The notes under the pieces are model-generated. The model made no database searches. It was given only the letters and a program-made list of their open reading frames with translations, and had not been told where the DNA came from. A DNA stretch of 64,000 nucleotides from contig CP150563.1 of assembly GCA_049487715.1 (NCBI GenBank), positions 1 through 64,000 of the forward strand, written 5' to 3'. Source of the DNA: Pycnococcus provasolii (lineage: Eukaryota > Chlorophyta > Pseudoscourfieldiophyceae > Pseudoscourfieldiales). Position numbers and translations under genes: made by a program. Position 1 is the first letter of the stretch. Each line of letters begins with the position of its first letter. Below are positions 47,115 to 55,288 of this stretch, one piece after another.

Positions 47115-48836
47115 TCACTCTTTAGGCTTGCGCCGTCTCACCTCGCGCCTTCCGCTGATTGCGTTGGCGCCAGGGTCCTTTTCCACCCTCCATCCACCGC
47201 CGCGCCGACGCTTCCTGTCTCCACCGCCGCTCGCGGATGTGCCGCCGTCGAGCCAATCAGGCAAAAATGCACCACCGCCAGCCTCTCGAATGAGCGCAGC
47301 GCATGGACGAAGGGCGTCGGCGTCGTCGGCAGTGTACAACGTGACAGCCCTGGCAAGTGGCGCCTGGGCACTCGCGGATGCCGCAGCGGTTGGCGCGCGT
47401 CCCGCGCGCCCCACACGATGCACATAATCTGCCGCCGTGCTTGGAAAGTCGTAGTTCACGACGAGGCGCACTCCGGCAAAGTCCACGCCGCGGCTTAGCA
47501 CGTCAGTGGCGACGAGAACCCAAGCGTCGCCGCTTCGAAATCGAGTCAGCGCATCCTGCCGAGCAGAGGTTGACATGCCGCCGTGCAAACCCACGACGCG
47601 GCGTGCCGCCGCCGCGCTGTCGCCCGACTGCAGGCTTGCAAAAAGAGCACGCACTTGCTCGAAGAGTGCTTGGCAGCGCGCGACGCTGCGGCAGAATATC
47701 AGGCACGGAAAGACACGCCGCGATCGAACGCCGCGATCATCTGTGGTGTCGTCTTCTCCGCCAAAGCTTCCACCGAGGTCCTCAAGCTTACCACGCAACA
47801 CAGACTTCACTGCGATCATCTTGCCCGTCTCCTGCCCGCCGTGCCCGCAGTATACGAGCTGCTGTCGAACGTGCGAGACGGGCGTGTTTCGCACGCCGAC
47901 GTAGACACGCGCAGGATGGCGAAACATCTCTCGTGCCATTGCGTCCACCTTCTCCGGGATTGTTGCGCTGAACATGTGCATGCGCAGGTGCTTTGATGTG
48001 CACGCCGCCACGATTGTCTGCACATGCGCACGAATGCCGTCGTCGAGCAGCAGACGATCCGCCTCGTCGAGCACCAGCGCACGCACCTTGCCAAGCTTGC
48101 GCAGCCGGCTCGCGCACGCGTCGGGCGTGCACACGACGAAATCTGGCACCGCCTTGCTGGCGTTGGCTCTCTTCTCGTCGTCCTTCACCCCGGTATCCAC
48201 GCGCACCTTGACGCTCGCCCCCGCCGCTAGCGACTTGAGCACGCGCGCCGTCTGCGCCGCCAGCTCTCGGCTTGGTGCGAGCACGACGGCGTGCGTGCAG
48301 GGCGTCGAATCCTTCTCGCGCCTTTGCACGAACGACGACAGCACCGGTGCAAGGAAAGCGAGCGTTTTCCCAGATCCTGTGGGTGCGCAGCAGAGTACGT
48401 CGAATCCCGCCGCCATGAGCGTGTAGCACTGGCTTTGGCAAGCGGTGGCGTTCGCGAAGCCGCCCACACGCAGCGCTGTGACGACGCGTGCGTTCATGTG
48501 CACGTCGATGGACGCCAGGTCGGGCGCGGGCGGTGGGATGACAGCGCCGGCGTCGACATCAACGCGTATGCGCTTTGCCTTTCGGTAGAGCAGGGCAGCC
48601 TCCGGAGTGTCGAGGGATGTGGGTGGCGGCGGCTCCGACGGCGGTGCGGCGGCGGCGTGCGCGTCGTTGTCACTCCCCGAGGCTGGCTTCGGCGTTTTGT
48701 GTTCGAAGAGTGCGACGTCGGATGCGAACCTCTTTCGGTCGAACCTCGTCGCGTGGTTTCCGCCGCTTCCCTTCGTTTTGCCTCCACCGGTCAGCAGTGA
48801 CGCGAAGAGCGAGGCGGACGGGGACGGGGACGCCAT
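47115..48836 (-). CDS. DEAD-box ATP-dependent RNA helicase, DDX52/Rok1-like
   Basis: 573 residues from ATG 48836. The Rok1/DDX52 subfamily acts in 40S ribosomal subunit assembly in the nucleolus. Motifs in order: Q-motif region (GGFANATACQSQC), I APTGSGKT, Ia APSRELAAQ, II DEAD (VLDEADRLL), III SAT (MFSATIPEKV), V ATDVLSRGVDF and VI HRVGRAGR. The pre-core segment KRIRVDVDAGAVIPPPAPDL resembles the N-terminal block before the Q motif in Rok1/DDX52. A glutamine is present in the Q motif. The basic C-terminus (DRKRRRGGGWRVEK..RREVRRRKPKE) suits RNA binding. Subfamily assignment is moderate, helicase assignment certain. Confidence 0.93.
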   Translation of the reverse strand: MASPSPSASLFASLLTGGGKTKGSGGNHATRFDRKRFASDVALFEHKTPKPASGSDNDAHAAAAPPSEPPPPTSLDTPEAALLYRKAKRIRVDVDAGAVIPPPAPDLASIDVHMNARVVTALRVGGFANATACQSQCYTLMAAGFDVLCCAPTGSGKTLAFLAPVLSSFVQRREKDSTPCTHAVVLAPSRELAAQTARVLKSLAAGASVKVRVDTGVKDDEKRANASKAVPDFVVCTPDACASRLRKLGKVRALVLDEADRLLLDDGIRAHVQTIVAACTSKHLRMHMFSATIPEKVDAMAREMFRHPARVYVGVRNTPVSHVRQQLVYCGHGGQETGKMIAVKSVLRGKLEDLGGSFGGEDDTTDDRGVRSRRVFPCLIFCRSVARCQALFEQVRALFASLQSGDSAAAARRVVGLHGGMSTSARQDALTRFRSGDAWVLVATDVLSRGVDFAGVRLVVNYDFPSTAADYVHRVGRAGRAPTAAASASAQAPLARAVTLYTADDADALRPCAALIREAGGGAFLPDWLDGGTSASGGGDRKRRRGGGWRVEKDPGANAISGRREVRRRKPKE

Positions 48837-48972
48837 GGTAGACTATCAGGGATGAACGAGAGAGAGGGGAAACGGGGAGGGGTGCACTAGCCCTAACCCT
48901 AACCCTAACCCTAACCCTAATCCTAATTTAAAACCCTAACCCTAGGGATGGCGGTTTGGGTTGTCAAGGCGT

Positions 48973-49095
48973 TACCCGCGGGGAGGTCAACCCCCCGCGG
49001 GTGTACCCGCAGTATGGACCCTCCTCCGTGTAGGCCTTCCTACCCCTGGGATAACCCCTGGGTGATGACAGACCAAGGGCATAATATGCCCTTGG
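48973..49095. other. Cluster of strong inverted repeats
   Basis: ACCCGCGGGG...CCCCGCGGGT (about 48974-49002), ACCCCTGGG/AACCCCTGGG direct units (about 49033-49052) and CCAAGGGCAT-aat-ATGCCCTTGG (about 49073-49095, perfect 10-base arms). Could be protein-binding sites or RNA structure in the leader. Confidence 0.75.
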
Positions 49096-49250
49096 ACAGA
49101 CAAGTCAGCACTCCTCAATAAATGTCATCCCCACAGGACTTGGACGTGTGCGTGACTGGCAGACGTTGCTCGTCCTTCCCAAGTGTTTGCGTAAACCTTT
49201 AGGGGAGAGAGAGCGAGGGGGAGAGCGACGGGGAGAGCGACGGGGATCCC

Positions 49251-49397
49251 ATGGACTCGGATTATTTTACGCGCTGCTCTTGGGATTTTCTTGACTGGGA
49301 CCTACAAGCTATTCCAGCCTTTGACTTTGAATCACCTGCAGTGCTGAACCAGCCTCTCGAACCAGGCGGAACCAGCCCGCTTCATGGCGAAGACTGA
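49251..49397 (+). other. Small ORF, 48 residues, acidic and aromatic (possible uORF or exon)
   Basis: ATG 49251 to TGA 49397. It begins MDSDYFTRCSWDFLDWDLQA. The mix of acidic, W, F and L residues is unlike chance frames nearby and resembles acidic activation segments. It lies 326 bases upstream of the AP2-like start, so it may be an upstream ORF or a 5' exon of that gene. No homologue recognised. Confidence 0.35.
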
Positions 49398-49722
49398 GGG
49401 GCAAGAGAAAGAGGTGGCACCATCCATCGGCATCGGGCTGGTGATTGGCACCCTCCCTCAACCCTCAACCCGAAAGAGGGAGAACTGGGAGGGAGGGAGG
49501 GAGGGGAGGAGGGCGAGTCGGACCGGACCGGGCTTCTTTCTCCGAGGCCTCTGGAGTTTTCTTCCCCCAAGGAGGTCGAAGGAGCACAACCTCCTCGGAG
49601 GTGTCAGGGGAGAGTGGGGGGGCACTCCTTAGGCGCGTCAAGAGACACCTCCCCTCCTCCCCTCCTCCCCTCCCTCTTCTCCCAAGCTGCCCTCGTGCTC
49701 GTGAATTCTCGTTCTCCCAGCG

Positions 49723-51717
49723 ATGCCGGGCAATACACTCGGTGGTGCGGCCGGGCCCTCGACCTACTCCACCTCTATAGGTAGAAAAGTGGGGCATAAT
49801 ATGTCAGCGGCTGCCCAGGCTTTGACCATGCTCGCGGGAACCGCGCAAGAAATGGGAACGCTCATAGAAAGTACCATCTCGCAGAAAGTGACGCAGCAGG
49901 GGGAACCCGTGACGCGCAACAACTCCGTCGGCGTGGAAGCGGGACGGACGGCGGCGACGACGCCAGTACGCAAGAGGAAACTAGCCTTAAACGGAGAAAC
50001 GGGAGAGCCTGCGAAACCGCGACAGAATAAAGGAGCTTACAATCACACGCTCGACCACCACGCGCACACCAAACGCATGCGAACGCTCCAAAGCATTGTA
50101 CAGGAACTTTCCACGAAACAGCTTGTGCAGCCAAAGCCGCTCAGCAGCAAGGCGCTTGCCAACCTTTCAGGGCCGGAAAAGCGAGCCAAGAAGGTGGAAG
50201 AATACAATGCGCTTGTGGCGGACCACCGAGCTTGCACGGAAGACTACACGAAGCTCGTTCAGGTCATGAATCCGCTGCTTCCGAAGCAAACTCCTCAGCC
50301 TCCTCAGCCTCCTCGGCCTCCTCAGCCTCCTCAGCCTGCTCAGCCTGCTCAGCCTCCTCAGCCTCAACTGCTAGCTACTCAGCTTCCTCCTCCGCCACCG
50401 CCACCTCCGCCCCAAACCGAGCCGCTTGACAACAGGCATGCGGGCCACGGCCACGTCAATGTCAACTCGAACGCCGGCCAGCTCGTGGGTGTCATACGAC
50501 CGTCGCTAAGCCCGCCGCACTTCTGGATTGCGCAGCCGAACATAAAGGGCAAGGTGACCATCCTCCTGAACAGCGCGAACGAGCCCATGCGCTTCAAGAG
50601 CCCCAAGGCGGCTTGTCGGGCTCACGACATCTACGCACTGATGCACGCGAACCCGACAGACCAGGTGATGCCGCAGCTCAACTATCCGAGGCAGGTGGAG
50701 CAGAGGCGGAAGGAGATTCTGCAGATGTCTGTGAAGAGTGTTGGAAGGATAGCGCTGGCTTTGGGCGGCGGTGACTCCCGGTCAAGAAAGGACAACCCCA
50801 CCGCGGCGGACTTGCTCGAGGAGGAGATGGCGGACGACATCTTCCCCGGAAGCACGGGACAGGGTTCGCGACCTCTTCGCGACCCTGCTGCCGTACCCAA
50901 TCCGGCTATATCAGCCTTGGCATCGGCGCAAGTCAGCGGTTCCGCGGCGGCGAACACCAGCGCGCACGTAGCTGGTGCCATGATGCCGCCAGCAGTGCCG
51001 ATCAGTGCTCCGCTCACCACGCCCGTGCAGAGTCCGGCGGAACGAAGTGCCGATGCCGCGAAGCAAAGCCAGTCACTGCTCATTCAGCAGGCTACGGCAC
51101 TTCTGTTTCAGCAAGCTCAGCGGCAGCAGCAGCAGCGAATGAGCAACAACATTCAAGCTGCAAGCCGGTCGGTGACCAATTCTCTGACTTTGGGAGCTTT
51201 ACTGCAACAGCAACGAGAGCAGCAGCAGCAGCAGCAAGAACAACTTCGCCAAAATCAGCAGCGGCGGAATGCATTCAGTGCTGTGCTGCAGCTTCATCTC
51301 GCAAATGAGAGGCAAAAGCAGGAAGAACAAGCAAAACTCATGATGATTCAGCAGATGCTACTCGAGCAGAGCATTGTTCAGCAACGCCTCAACTCCTTGC
51401 TGAGCAGCTGCCAGAAGAATGTTAAGCCCGACCTCGATGCAACCATCACAAAAGCGGTGCAAAGGCTTCAGCAAGCTCCTGGCGAGGTGTCGCCGCCAGT
51501 TGCAAGTAGTAGTCGAGCGGTGACGGCTTCCACAGCTTTGGCACAGCCGGGGAGGACGATTTTGCAGCAGGACAAGCTCGCATCGAAGCCGCGTCCGCCA
51601 TCAGCAGAGCGCGCGCTTGCTCTCGCACTTCAGCCGAGCCAAGTCGGCGCACTGCAATTCACCCCGGATCACGATTCACCCCCAACGCCGCCGCAGGAAG
51701 GAGTTGTTGCGAAGTAA
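49723..51717 (+). CDS. Glutamine-rich protein with AP2/ERF-like domain (probable transcription factor)
   Basis: 664 residues from ATG 49723. A KRK nuclear-signal-like stretch (PVRKRKLALNGE, about 82) is followed by a proline/alanine/glutamine repeat region (190-230). Residues about 255-322 read FWIAQPNIKGKVTILLNS, then FKSPKAACRAHDIYALMHAN and PQLNYP. The A-A-x-A-[HY]-D...A pattern and closing [NF]-[YF]-P match the helix and C-terminal edge of AP2/ERF domains, and the preceding strands fit, but the first-strand YRGVR motif is not obvious. C-terminal Q-rich stretches with coiled-coil character (RQQQQRMSNN, RQKQEEQAKLMMIQQM) are typical of activation domains. A divergent AP2 factor is my best reading; other DNA-binding folds are possible. 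Confidence 0.55.
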   Translation: MPGNTLGGAAGPSTYSTSIGRKVGHNMSAAAQALTMLAGTAQEMGTLIESTISQKVTQQGEPVTRNNSVGVEAGRTAATTPVRKRKLALNGETGEPAKPRQNKGAYNHTLDHHAHTKRMRTLQSIVQELSTKQLVQPKPLSSKALANLSGPEKRAKKVEEYNALVADHRACTEDYTKLVQVMNPLLPKQTPQPPQPPRPPQPPQPAQPAQPPQPQLLATQLPPPPPPPPPQTEPLDNRHAGHGHVNVNSNAGQLVGVIRPSLSPPHFWIAQPNIKGKVTILLNSANEPMRFKSPKAACRAHDIYALMHANPTDQVMPQLNYPRQVEQRRKEILQMSVKSVGRIALALGGGDSRSRKDNPTAADLLEEEMADDIFPGSTGQGSRPLRDPAAVPNPAISALASAQVSGSAAANTSAHVAGAMMPPAVPISAPLTTPVQSPAERSADAAKQSQSLLIQQATALLFQQAQRQQQQRMSNNIQAASRSVTNSLTLGALLQQQREQQQQQQEQLRQNQQRRNAFSAVLQLHLANERQKQEEQAKLMMIQQMLLEQSIVQQRLNSLLSSCQKNVKPDLDATITKAVQRLQQAPGEVSPPVASSSRAVTASTALAQPGRTILQQDKLASKPRPPSAERALALALQPSQVGALQFTPDHDSPPTPPQEGVVAK

Positions 51718-52119
51718 ATGGCGACGTCACCTTGCCGTCGCGTCGCGTTTGCAAGCTTCTGCGCAGAAAATCAGTAACTTTACCAGTAAATAAATGCACA
51801 GCTAAAATTTTAATTTTTATATATGCGCACGCGTCTGATCTGTTGTCGTGGTAAATCTTAAATACTGCTGCTGGCTGTGATTACTTTATTTACACAGACT
51901 GCCTTAGCTTTCTTACAATAATTCATCATACGTGCCAGCCGGGAGCGGGACGCGCACGGAATTCGAACACAGAATTCGGCCCCGGCTGAATTCTCGCGGC
52001 GAATTGAGTTAATTGGGGTTAAGGTCACCCCCTCAGGCCTCGGCCCACCTCCTCGCCCCTCCCTCCGTTCCCTCTTCGGCCCTTAAGCTCTTTCTTGTCG
52101 TCTGCGCCGTCGTCGCCAT
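51718..52119. other. Intergenic, no gene seen
   Basis: AT-rich 3' end of the AP2-like gene (51770-51920), then GAATTC-rich sequence (51955-51990) and the promoter of the small membrane-protein gene. Confidence 0.55.
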
Positions 52120-52502
52120 ATGGTGCGCGCCCGCAACAACCCCATCCTGCCTACGCGCAACACCAACGGCGAAGTCGACGGAAGCAACGACAAGGAGGAG
52201 GTGCCCGTTCTCGAGAACAAGTCCGTCTCCAGCATACTCCTCACCTTCCTCGGCCTCTGCGTGTACGTCGCGTTCCTCATATTCATCTTCGCAACCTACT
52301 CGCACAACATCAAACACAACGAACACATGACGGACGAGGAGATTGCTAGGCACGCGCAGCTCGCAGGTACCCTTTTTTTTCTCTCTCTCTTTCTCTCTGG
52401 ATGTGTTTTTTTTCGTTGAGAAGGAAACTAATCGTTCCAAAAAAAAATCACACACCAAAAACGAAAACGTGCTTAGCTCACTACGTCGACTTCTTACCTT
52501 AA
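52120..52502 (+). CDS. Small single-pass membrane protein, two exons (unknown)
   Basis: Exon 1 is 52120-52366 and exon 2 is 52477-52502, with a 110-base intron (GTACCC...CTTAG), phase preserved. The 90-residue product has a charged, polar N-terminus (about 40 residues), one transmembrane helix (ILLTFLGLCVYVAFLIFIFAT), then HNIKHNEHMTDEEIARHAQL and the short exon-2 tail AAHYVDFLP. An unspliced reading would run into a T- and S-rich low-complexity frame and is less likely. The family is not recognised. The intron carries T-rich and (TC)n runs. Confidence 0.72.
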
Positions 52503-52684
52503 CTATACGCCCACTGACTTTGTGCCTTTTTTTGTGTGAGTGTGAGCGTGCTGCATATGAAACCTTGACATACAGCGCAGTATATTTCTCTCTTCGGCGT
52601 GTATTGTATCCTCGTATTTATCTTTTTTGAAACGAAAAACGGAAGAAAAAAAGGTCAAAAAATAAAAATTATAAACACACTATG

Positions 52685-53242
52685 CTACAATTCTTCGTGG
52701 ATTCCAATGTCGTCGTCCGTGCACGCTTGGTTCAGTGTGACACAAAGAAGGCGCGTGAGCTCCTTTCCTTTTATATTGCCTGCGCCGTGTTCGTAGATGA
52801 ACGTCTCAAGTTGTTCCTCGTGTCTGTTGATGAGATCGCTTTTCAAGTCGCCTAAGATGTCGCGAATCTCGAGTTCCGAACGACCGTGCATCATGCGTCG
52901 CCGCGATCCCATCATCAAATTTCCCTCTTCGCCACCCAAAGGGTCCCCAACATCACCAGCTGAAGCCCGGGCTTTCTCTCTTTTTCTGTCGTATTCGCTA
53001 ATGACGGAGACGAGCGCCGACGCTTCAAGCAGGCACGACGAGCAGACAGAATGAGCGACGGAAACACCTAGGACACCCAATGCAGGAGCAAACACACCAA
53101 AGACAATTAGAGTGAAAGAAAACACAGACGAGGAAAAGATTACGAGACTGGGAAAGAAAACACAAACACCAGAACGGCGACCAATGCGGAGAGGAACACC
53201 ACCACCACGACCACCAATACGACCACGAGGCGCAGACGCCAT
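52685..53242 (-). CDS. Small membrane protein (unknown)
   Basis: 185 residues from ATG 53242. The arginine/glycine-rich start (MASAPRGRIGGRGGGVPLRI) is followed by one or two hydrophobic segments (about 27-65, VIFSSSVFSFTLIVFGVF and ALGVLGVSVAHSV), then a charged helical tail (EYDRKREKARASAG) and a C-terminal helix pair (LEIRDILGDLKSDLINRHEE). No family recognised. A hidden intron near the first hydrophobic segment is possible (a TTTCTTTCCCAG acceptor-like site lies there), but the open frame is continuous. Confidence 0.6.
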   Translation of the reverse strand: MASAPRGRIGGRGGGVPLRIGRRSGVCVFFPSLVIFSSSVFSFTLIVFGVFAPALGVLGVSVAHSVCSSCLLEASALVSVISEYDRKREKARASAGDVGDPLGGEEGNLMMGSRRRMMHGRSELEIRDILGDLKSDLINRHEEQLETFIYEHGAGNIKGKELTRLLCVTLNQACTDDDIGIHEEL

Positions 53243-53507
53243 ACCGCACCTACTGTATGGTAAAGGTAGTGACACCCAGGAGGTCGTGGGAAGCCTGGGA
53301 TGCCTCCCTCCGATAACCCTAACCCTAACCCTAACCCTAACCCTAACCCTAACTGGATCCGATCCGATCCGTTCATTAGGGGTTTGGGAGTTCGGGTTCG
53401 GGTTCGGGTTTGGGTGAGAGGAAGGCTCCGTCGCTGTGGGCGTTCTTTCCTTTCTCCCCTTAGGCCTTAAGTTGGCAGACTACTTACAGTATTTTGTCCT
53501 AGCAGAC
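53243..53507. promoter_or_regulatory. Divergent upstream gap with telomere-type repeats
   Basis: 265 bases between divergent starts. Holds nearly seven perfect TAACCC units (53313-53352), then GGATCCGATCCGATCCG, then G-rich TTCGGG units to about 53415. Confidence 0.7.
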
Positions 53508-55127
53508 ATGTCGCATTATAGACGTAATACCTCCTCCTCCAATGCCGCAGCCGCAGCTCCTAAAAGTCGGCCTGTCAACTCCTCGTCTGAAGTGGCCTTG
53601 TCCGCAAGAAGAAGTTTAGGTTCGGAAGAAGGCATGGAAATGACGGACGTCATGACGCACAGGACATCATCTCAAGGTACAAAACCTTTTGATTTTTTCG
53701 CGGTGCCAGGCGACGACGACAACGAACTCACGGTCGACGAAGCCAAGGCGGCGGCGGAGTTTCGCAGAAGAACGCTAAGCAACTCTGAGGGTGACACGAA
53801 CGGCGCGACGGCCGGCTCACCCTCGGAACCCGTGCGCAAGGGCTCGGCGACCAAGACGATTCGAAACGTCTTGGTCGGAAACTTCTTCAACTCCGACGGA
53901 AACGAAGAGGAGTACCAAAAGCGCCAGCAGGAGCAGGAAGCCAAGGAGGAACGCGCGCGTGATCTCAAGGCGATCGCGGAGAGAGGGCGACAGGCGAAGA
54001 TGCAGCTCGCCGACCTCGAGAAGAAACGGCAGGAGGAGGAGGAGCAGCGCGTGAAGGAGGCGGACGAGCGCAAGGCGAAGGGCATGGGCAAGAGCAAGGA
54101 GGGCGGGCTCAGCTTGATGGAGCGGCGGCGCATGGAGTTTGATAGGCAGGCGGAGGAGCAGGAGAAGGAGCAGGAGAAGCGGCTTGAGGAGATTCGACAG
54201 AAGAAGGCGAAAGAGGAGGAGGCTGCCAGGAAGCGAGAGGCTAAGGAACGCGAGAACCGGCTGAATCGAGAACCGGCTGAATCGAGCTTTCAGCTCCTCG
54301 CGAGCTGGAAGCGGCGCGAGAAGGAAGAGAGAAAGGCGCGCGAGGAGCAGGAGCGTAAGGAACGCGAGGCGCGCGAGGAGCAGGAGCGTAAGGAACGCGA
54401 GGCGCGCGAGGAGCAGGAGCGTAAGGAACGCGAGGCGCGCGAGGAGCAGGAGCGAAAGGAACGCGAGGCGCGCGAGAAGGAGGAGGCTGACGCCGCCGCC
54501 GCCGCCTCTGCGATGGACACTCAGTTGAGGATAGACGACGAAGAGAAGGAAATCACACCGGCGGTGCAAGCTTCTCCCATGCCGACGCCATCACCACCTG
54601 CACCTGCACCAGCACCGGCACCGCCACCGCATGCTCCAAGGCTAAGCGACCCACCACCTCCTCCTCCTCCAGCTCGCACGTCAACGGCGTCGACAAGCGC
54701 ACCAGCAACGGCAAGCCGGCCACCGGGTCCATCTGCGGAGGAGCTTGAGCTGCACAACCGCAAACTCGCGGGCATGTCCGGATATCTGTGGAAGAAGGGT
54801 GGATCGAAGCGCGCGAGCGACGGAAGTCCTCTGAAGATGTTCACGCGGCGCAATTGGAAGCGGCGCTTCTTCCTCCTCGACGGCCCGACGGGCGCGCTGT
54901 GCTACTACGAGAAGGAGGACGATGCGGGTGTGATCCCACCTCTTGGCAGTCTTCCTCTCACAGAGTGTATTGTGCATGAGATTAAGCACAAGTCGTACAA
55001 GCACTGCGTTCTGGTCAATGCACCTGGCCGCGAGGGTTTCAAGGCGGCGGCGGACACGCGAAGCGACCTCGAGGAGTGGTGCGAGGCGATCAGCTTGCAC
55101 ACGCCCAACCCGGTGCACTTGGACTGA
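53508..55127 (+). CDS. PH-domain protein with long charged coiled coil
   Basis: 539 residues from ATG 53508. The N-terminal 130 residues are disordered. Residues about 150-345 form a charged single-helix or coiled coil (EEEYQKRQQEQEAKEERARD...), ending in four tandem copies of the 11-residue unit EEQERKEREAR (33-base DNA repeat at about 54338-54480). A proline/alanine-rich linker follows. The C-terminal PH domain (about 420-535) has SGYLWKKGGSKR, NWKRRFFLLDGPTGALCYYE and a final helix with the PH-characteristic tryptophan (DTRSDLEEWCEAISLH). PH domains bind phosphoinositides or partner proteins at membranes. Confidence 0.85.
   Translation: MSHYRRNTSSSNAAAAAPKSRPVNSSSEVALSARRSLGSEEGMEMTDVMTHRTSSQGTKPFDFFAVPGDDDNELTVDEAKAAAEFRRRTLSNSEGDTNGATAGSPSEPVRKGSATKTIRNVLVGNFFNSDGNEEEYQKRQQEQEAKEERARDLKAIAERGRQAKMQLADLEKKRQEEEEQRVKEADERKAKGMGKSKEGGLSLMERRRMEFDRQAEEQEKEQEKRLEEIRQKKAKEEEAARKREAKERENRLNREPAESSFQLLASWKRREKEERKAREEQERKEREAREEQERKEREAREEQERKEREAREEQERKEREAREKEEADAAAAASAMDTQLRIDDEEKEITPAVQASPMPTPSPPAPAPAPAPPPHAPRLSDPPPPPPPARTSTASTSAPATASRPPGPSAEELELHNRKLAGMSGYLWKKGGSKRASDGSPLKMFTRRNWKRRFFLLDGPTGALCYYEKEDDAGVIPPLGSLPLTECIVHEIKHKSYKHCVLVNAPGREGFKAAADTRSDLEEWCEAISLHTPNPVHLD
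54338..54480 (+). repeat. 33-bp in-frame tandem repeat (about 4 copies)
   Basis: The unit encodes EEQERKEREAR. Copies are nearly identical at the DNA level, differing at a single synonymous base (CGT/CGA) in the last copy, so copy number is likely variable between strains. Confidence 0.85.
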
Positions 55128-55288
55128 CGCGGCGGCTGAGGAGAAAAAAACAGGCCATGTGGAGGATGAACGCATATACAAATACTATTCGCTTTACTGA
55201 AGAACAACAGAGAGCATGAAAAATTTCGTTTTGTGACTGAATGATTACAAATGGGAAAAATCGTTTCTCTTTTTATTTGACACATGTG

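Larger units (their letters stand above)
48837..49722. promoter_or_regulatory. Divergent upstream gap with telomere-type repeats and hairpins
   Basis: 886 bases between the helicase and AP2-like starts. C-strand telomere repeats lie at about 48891-48917, degenerating to 48948. A cluster of inverted repeats follows (48970-49095). An ORF of 48 residues lies at 49251-49397. The rest is purine/pyrimidine-rich. Confidence 0.6.
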
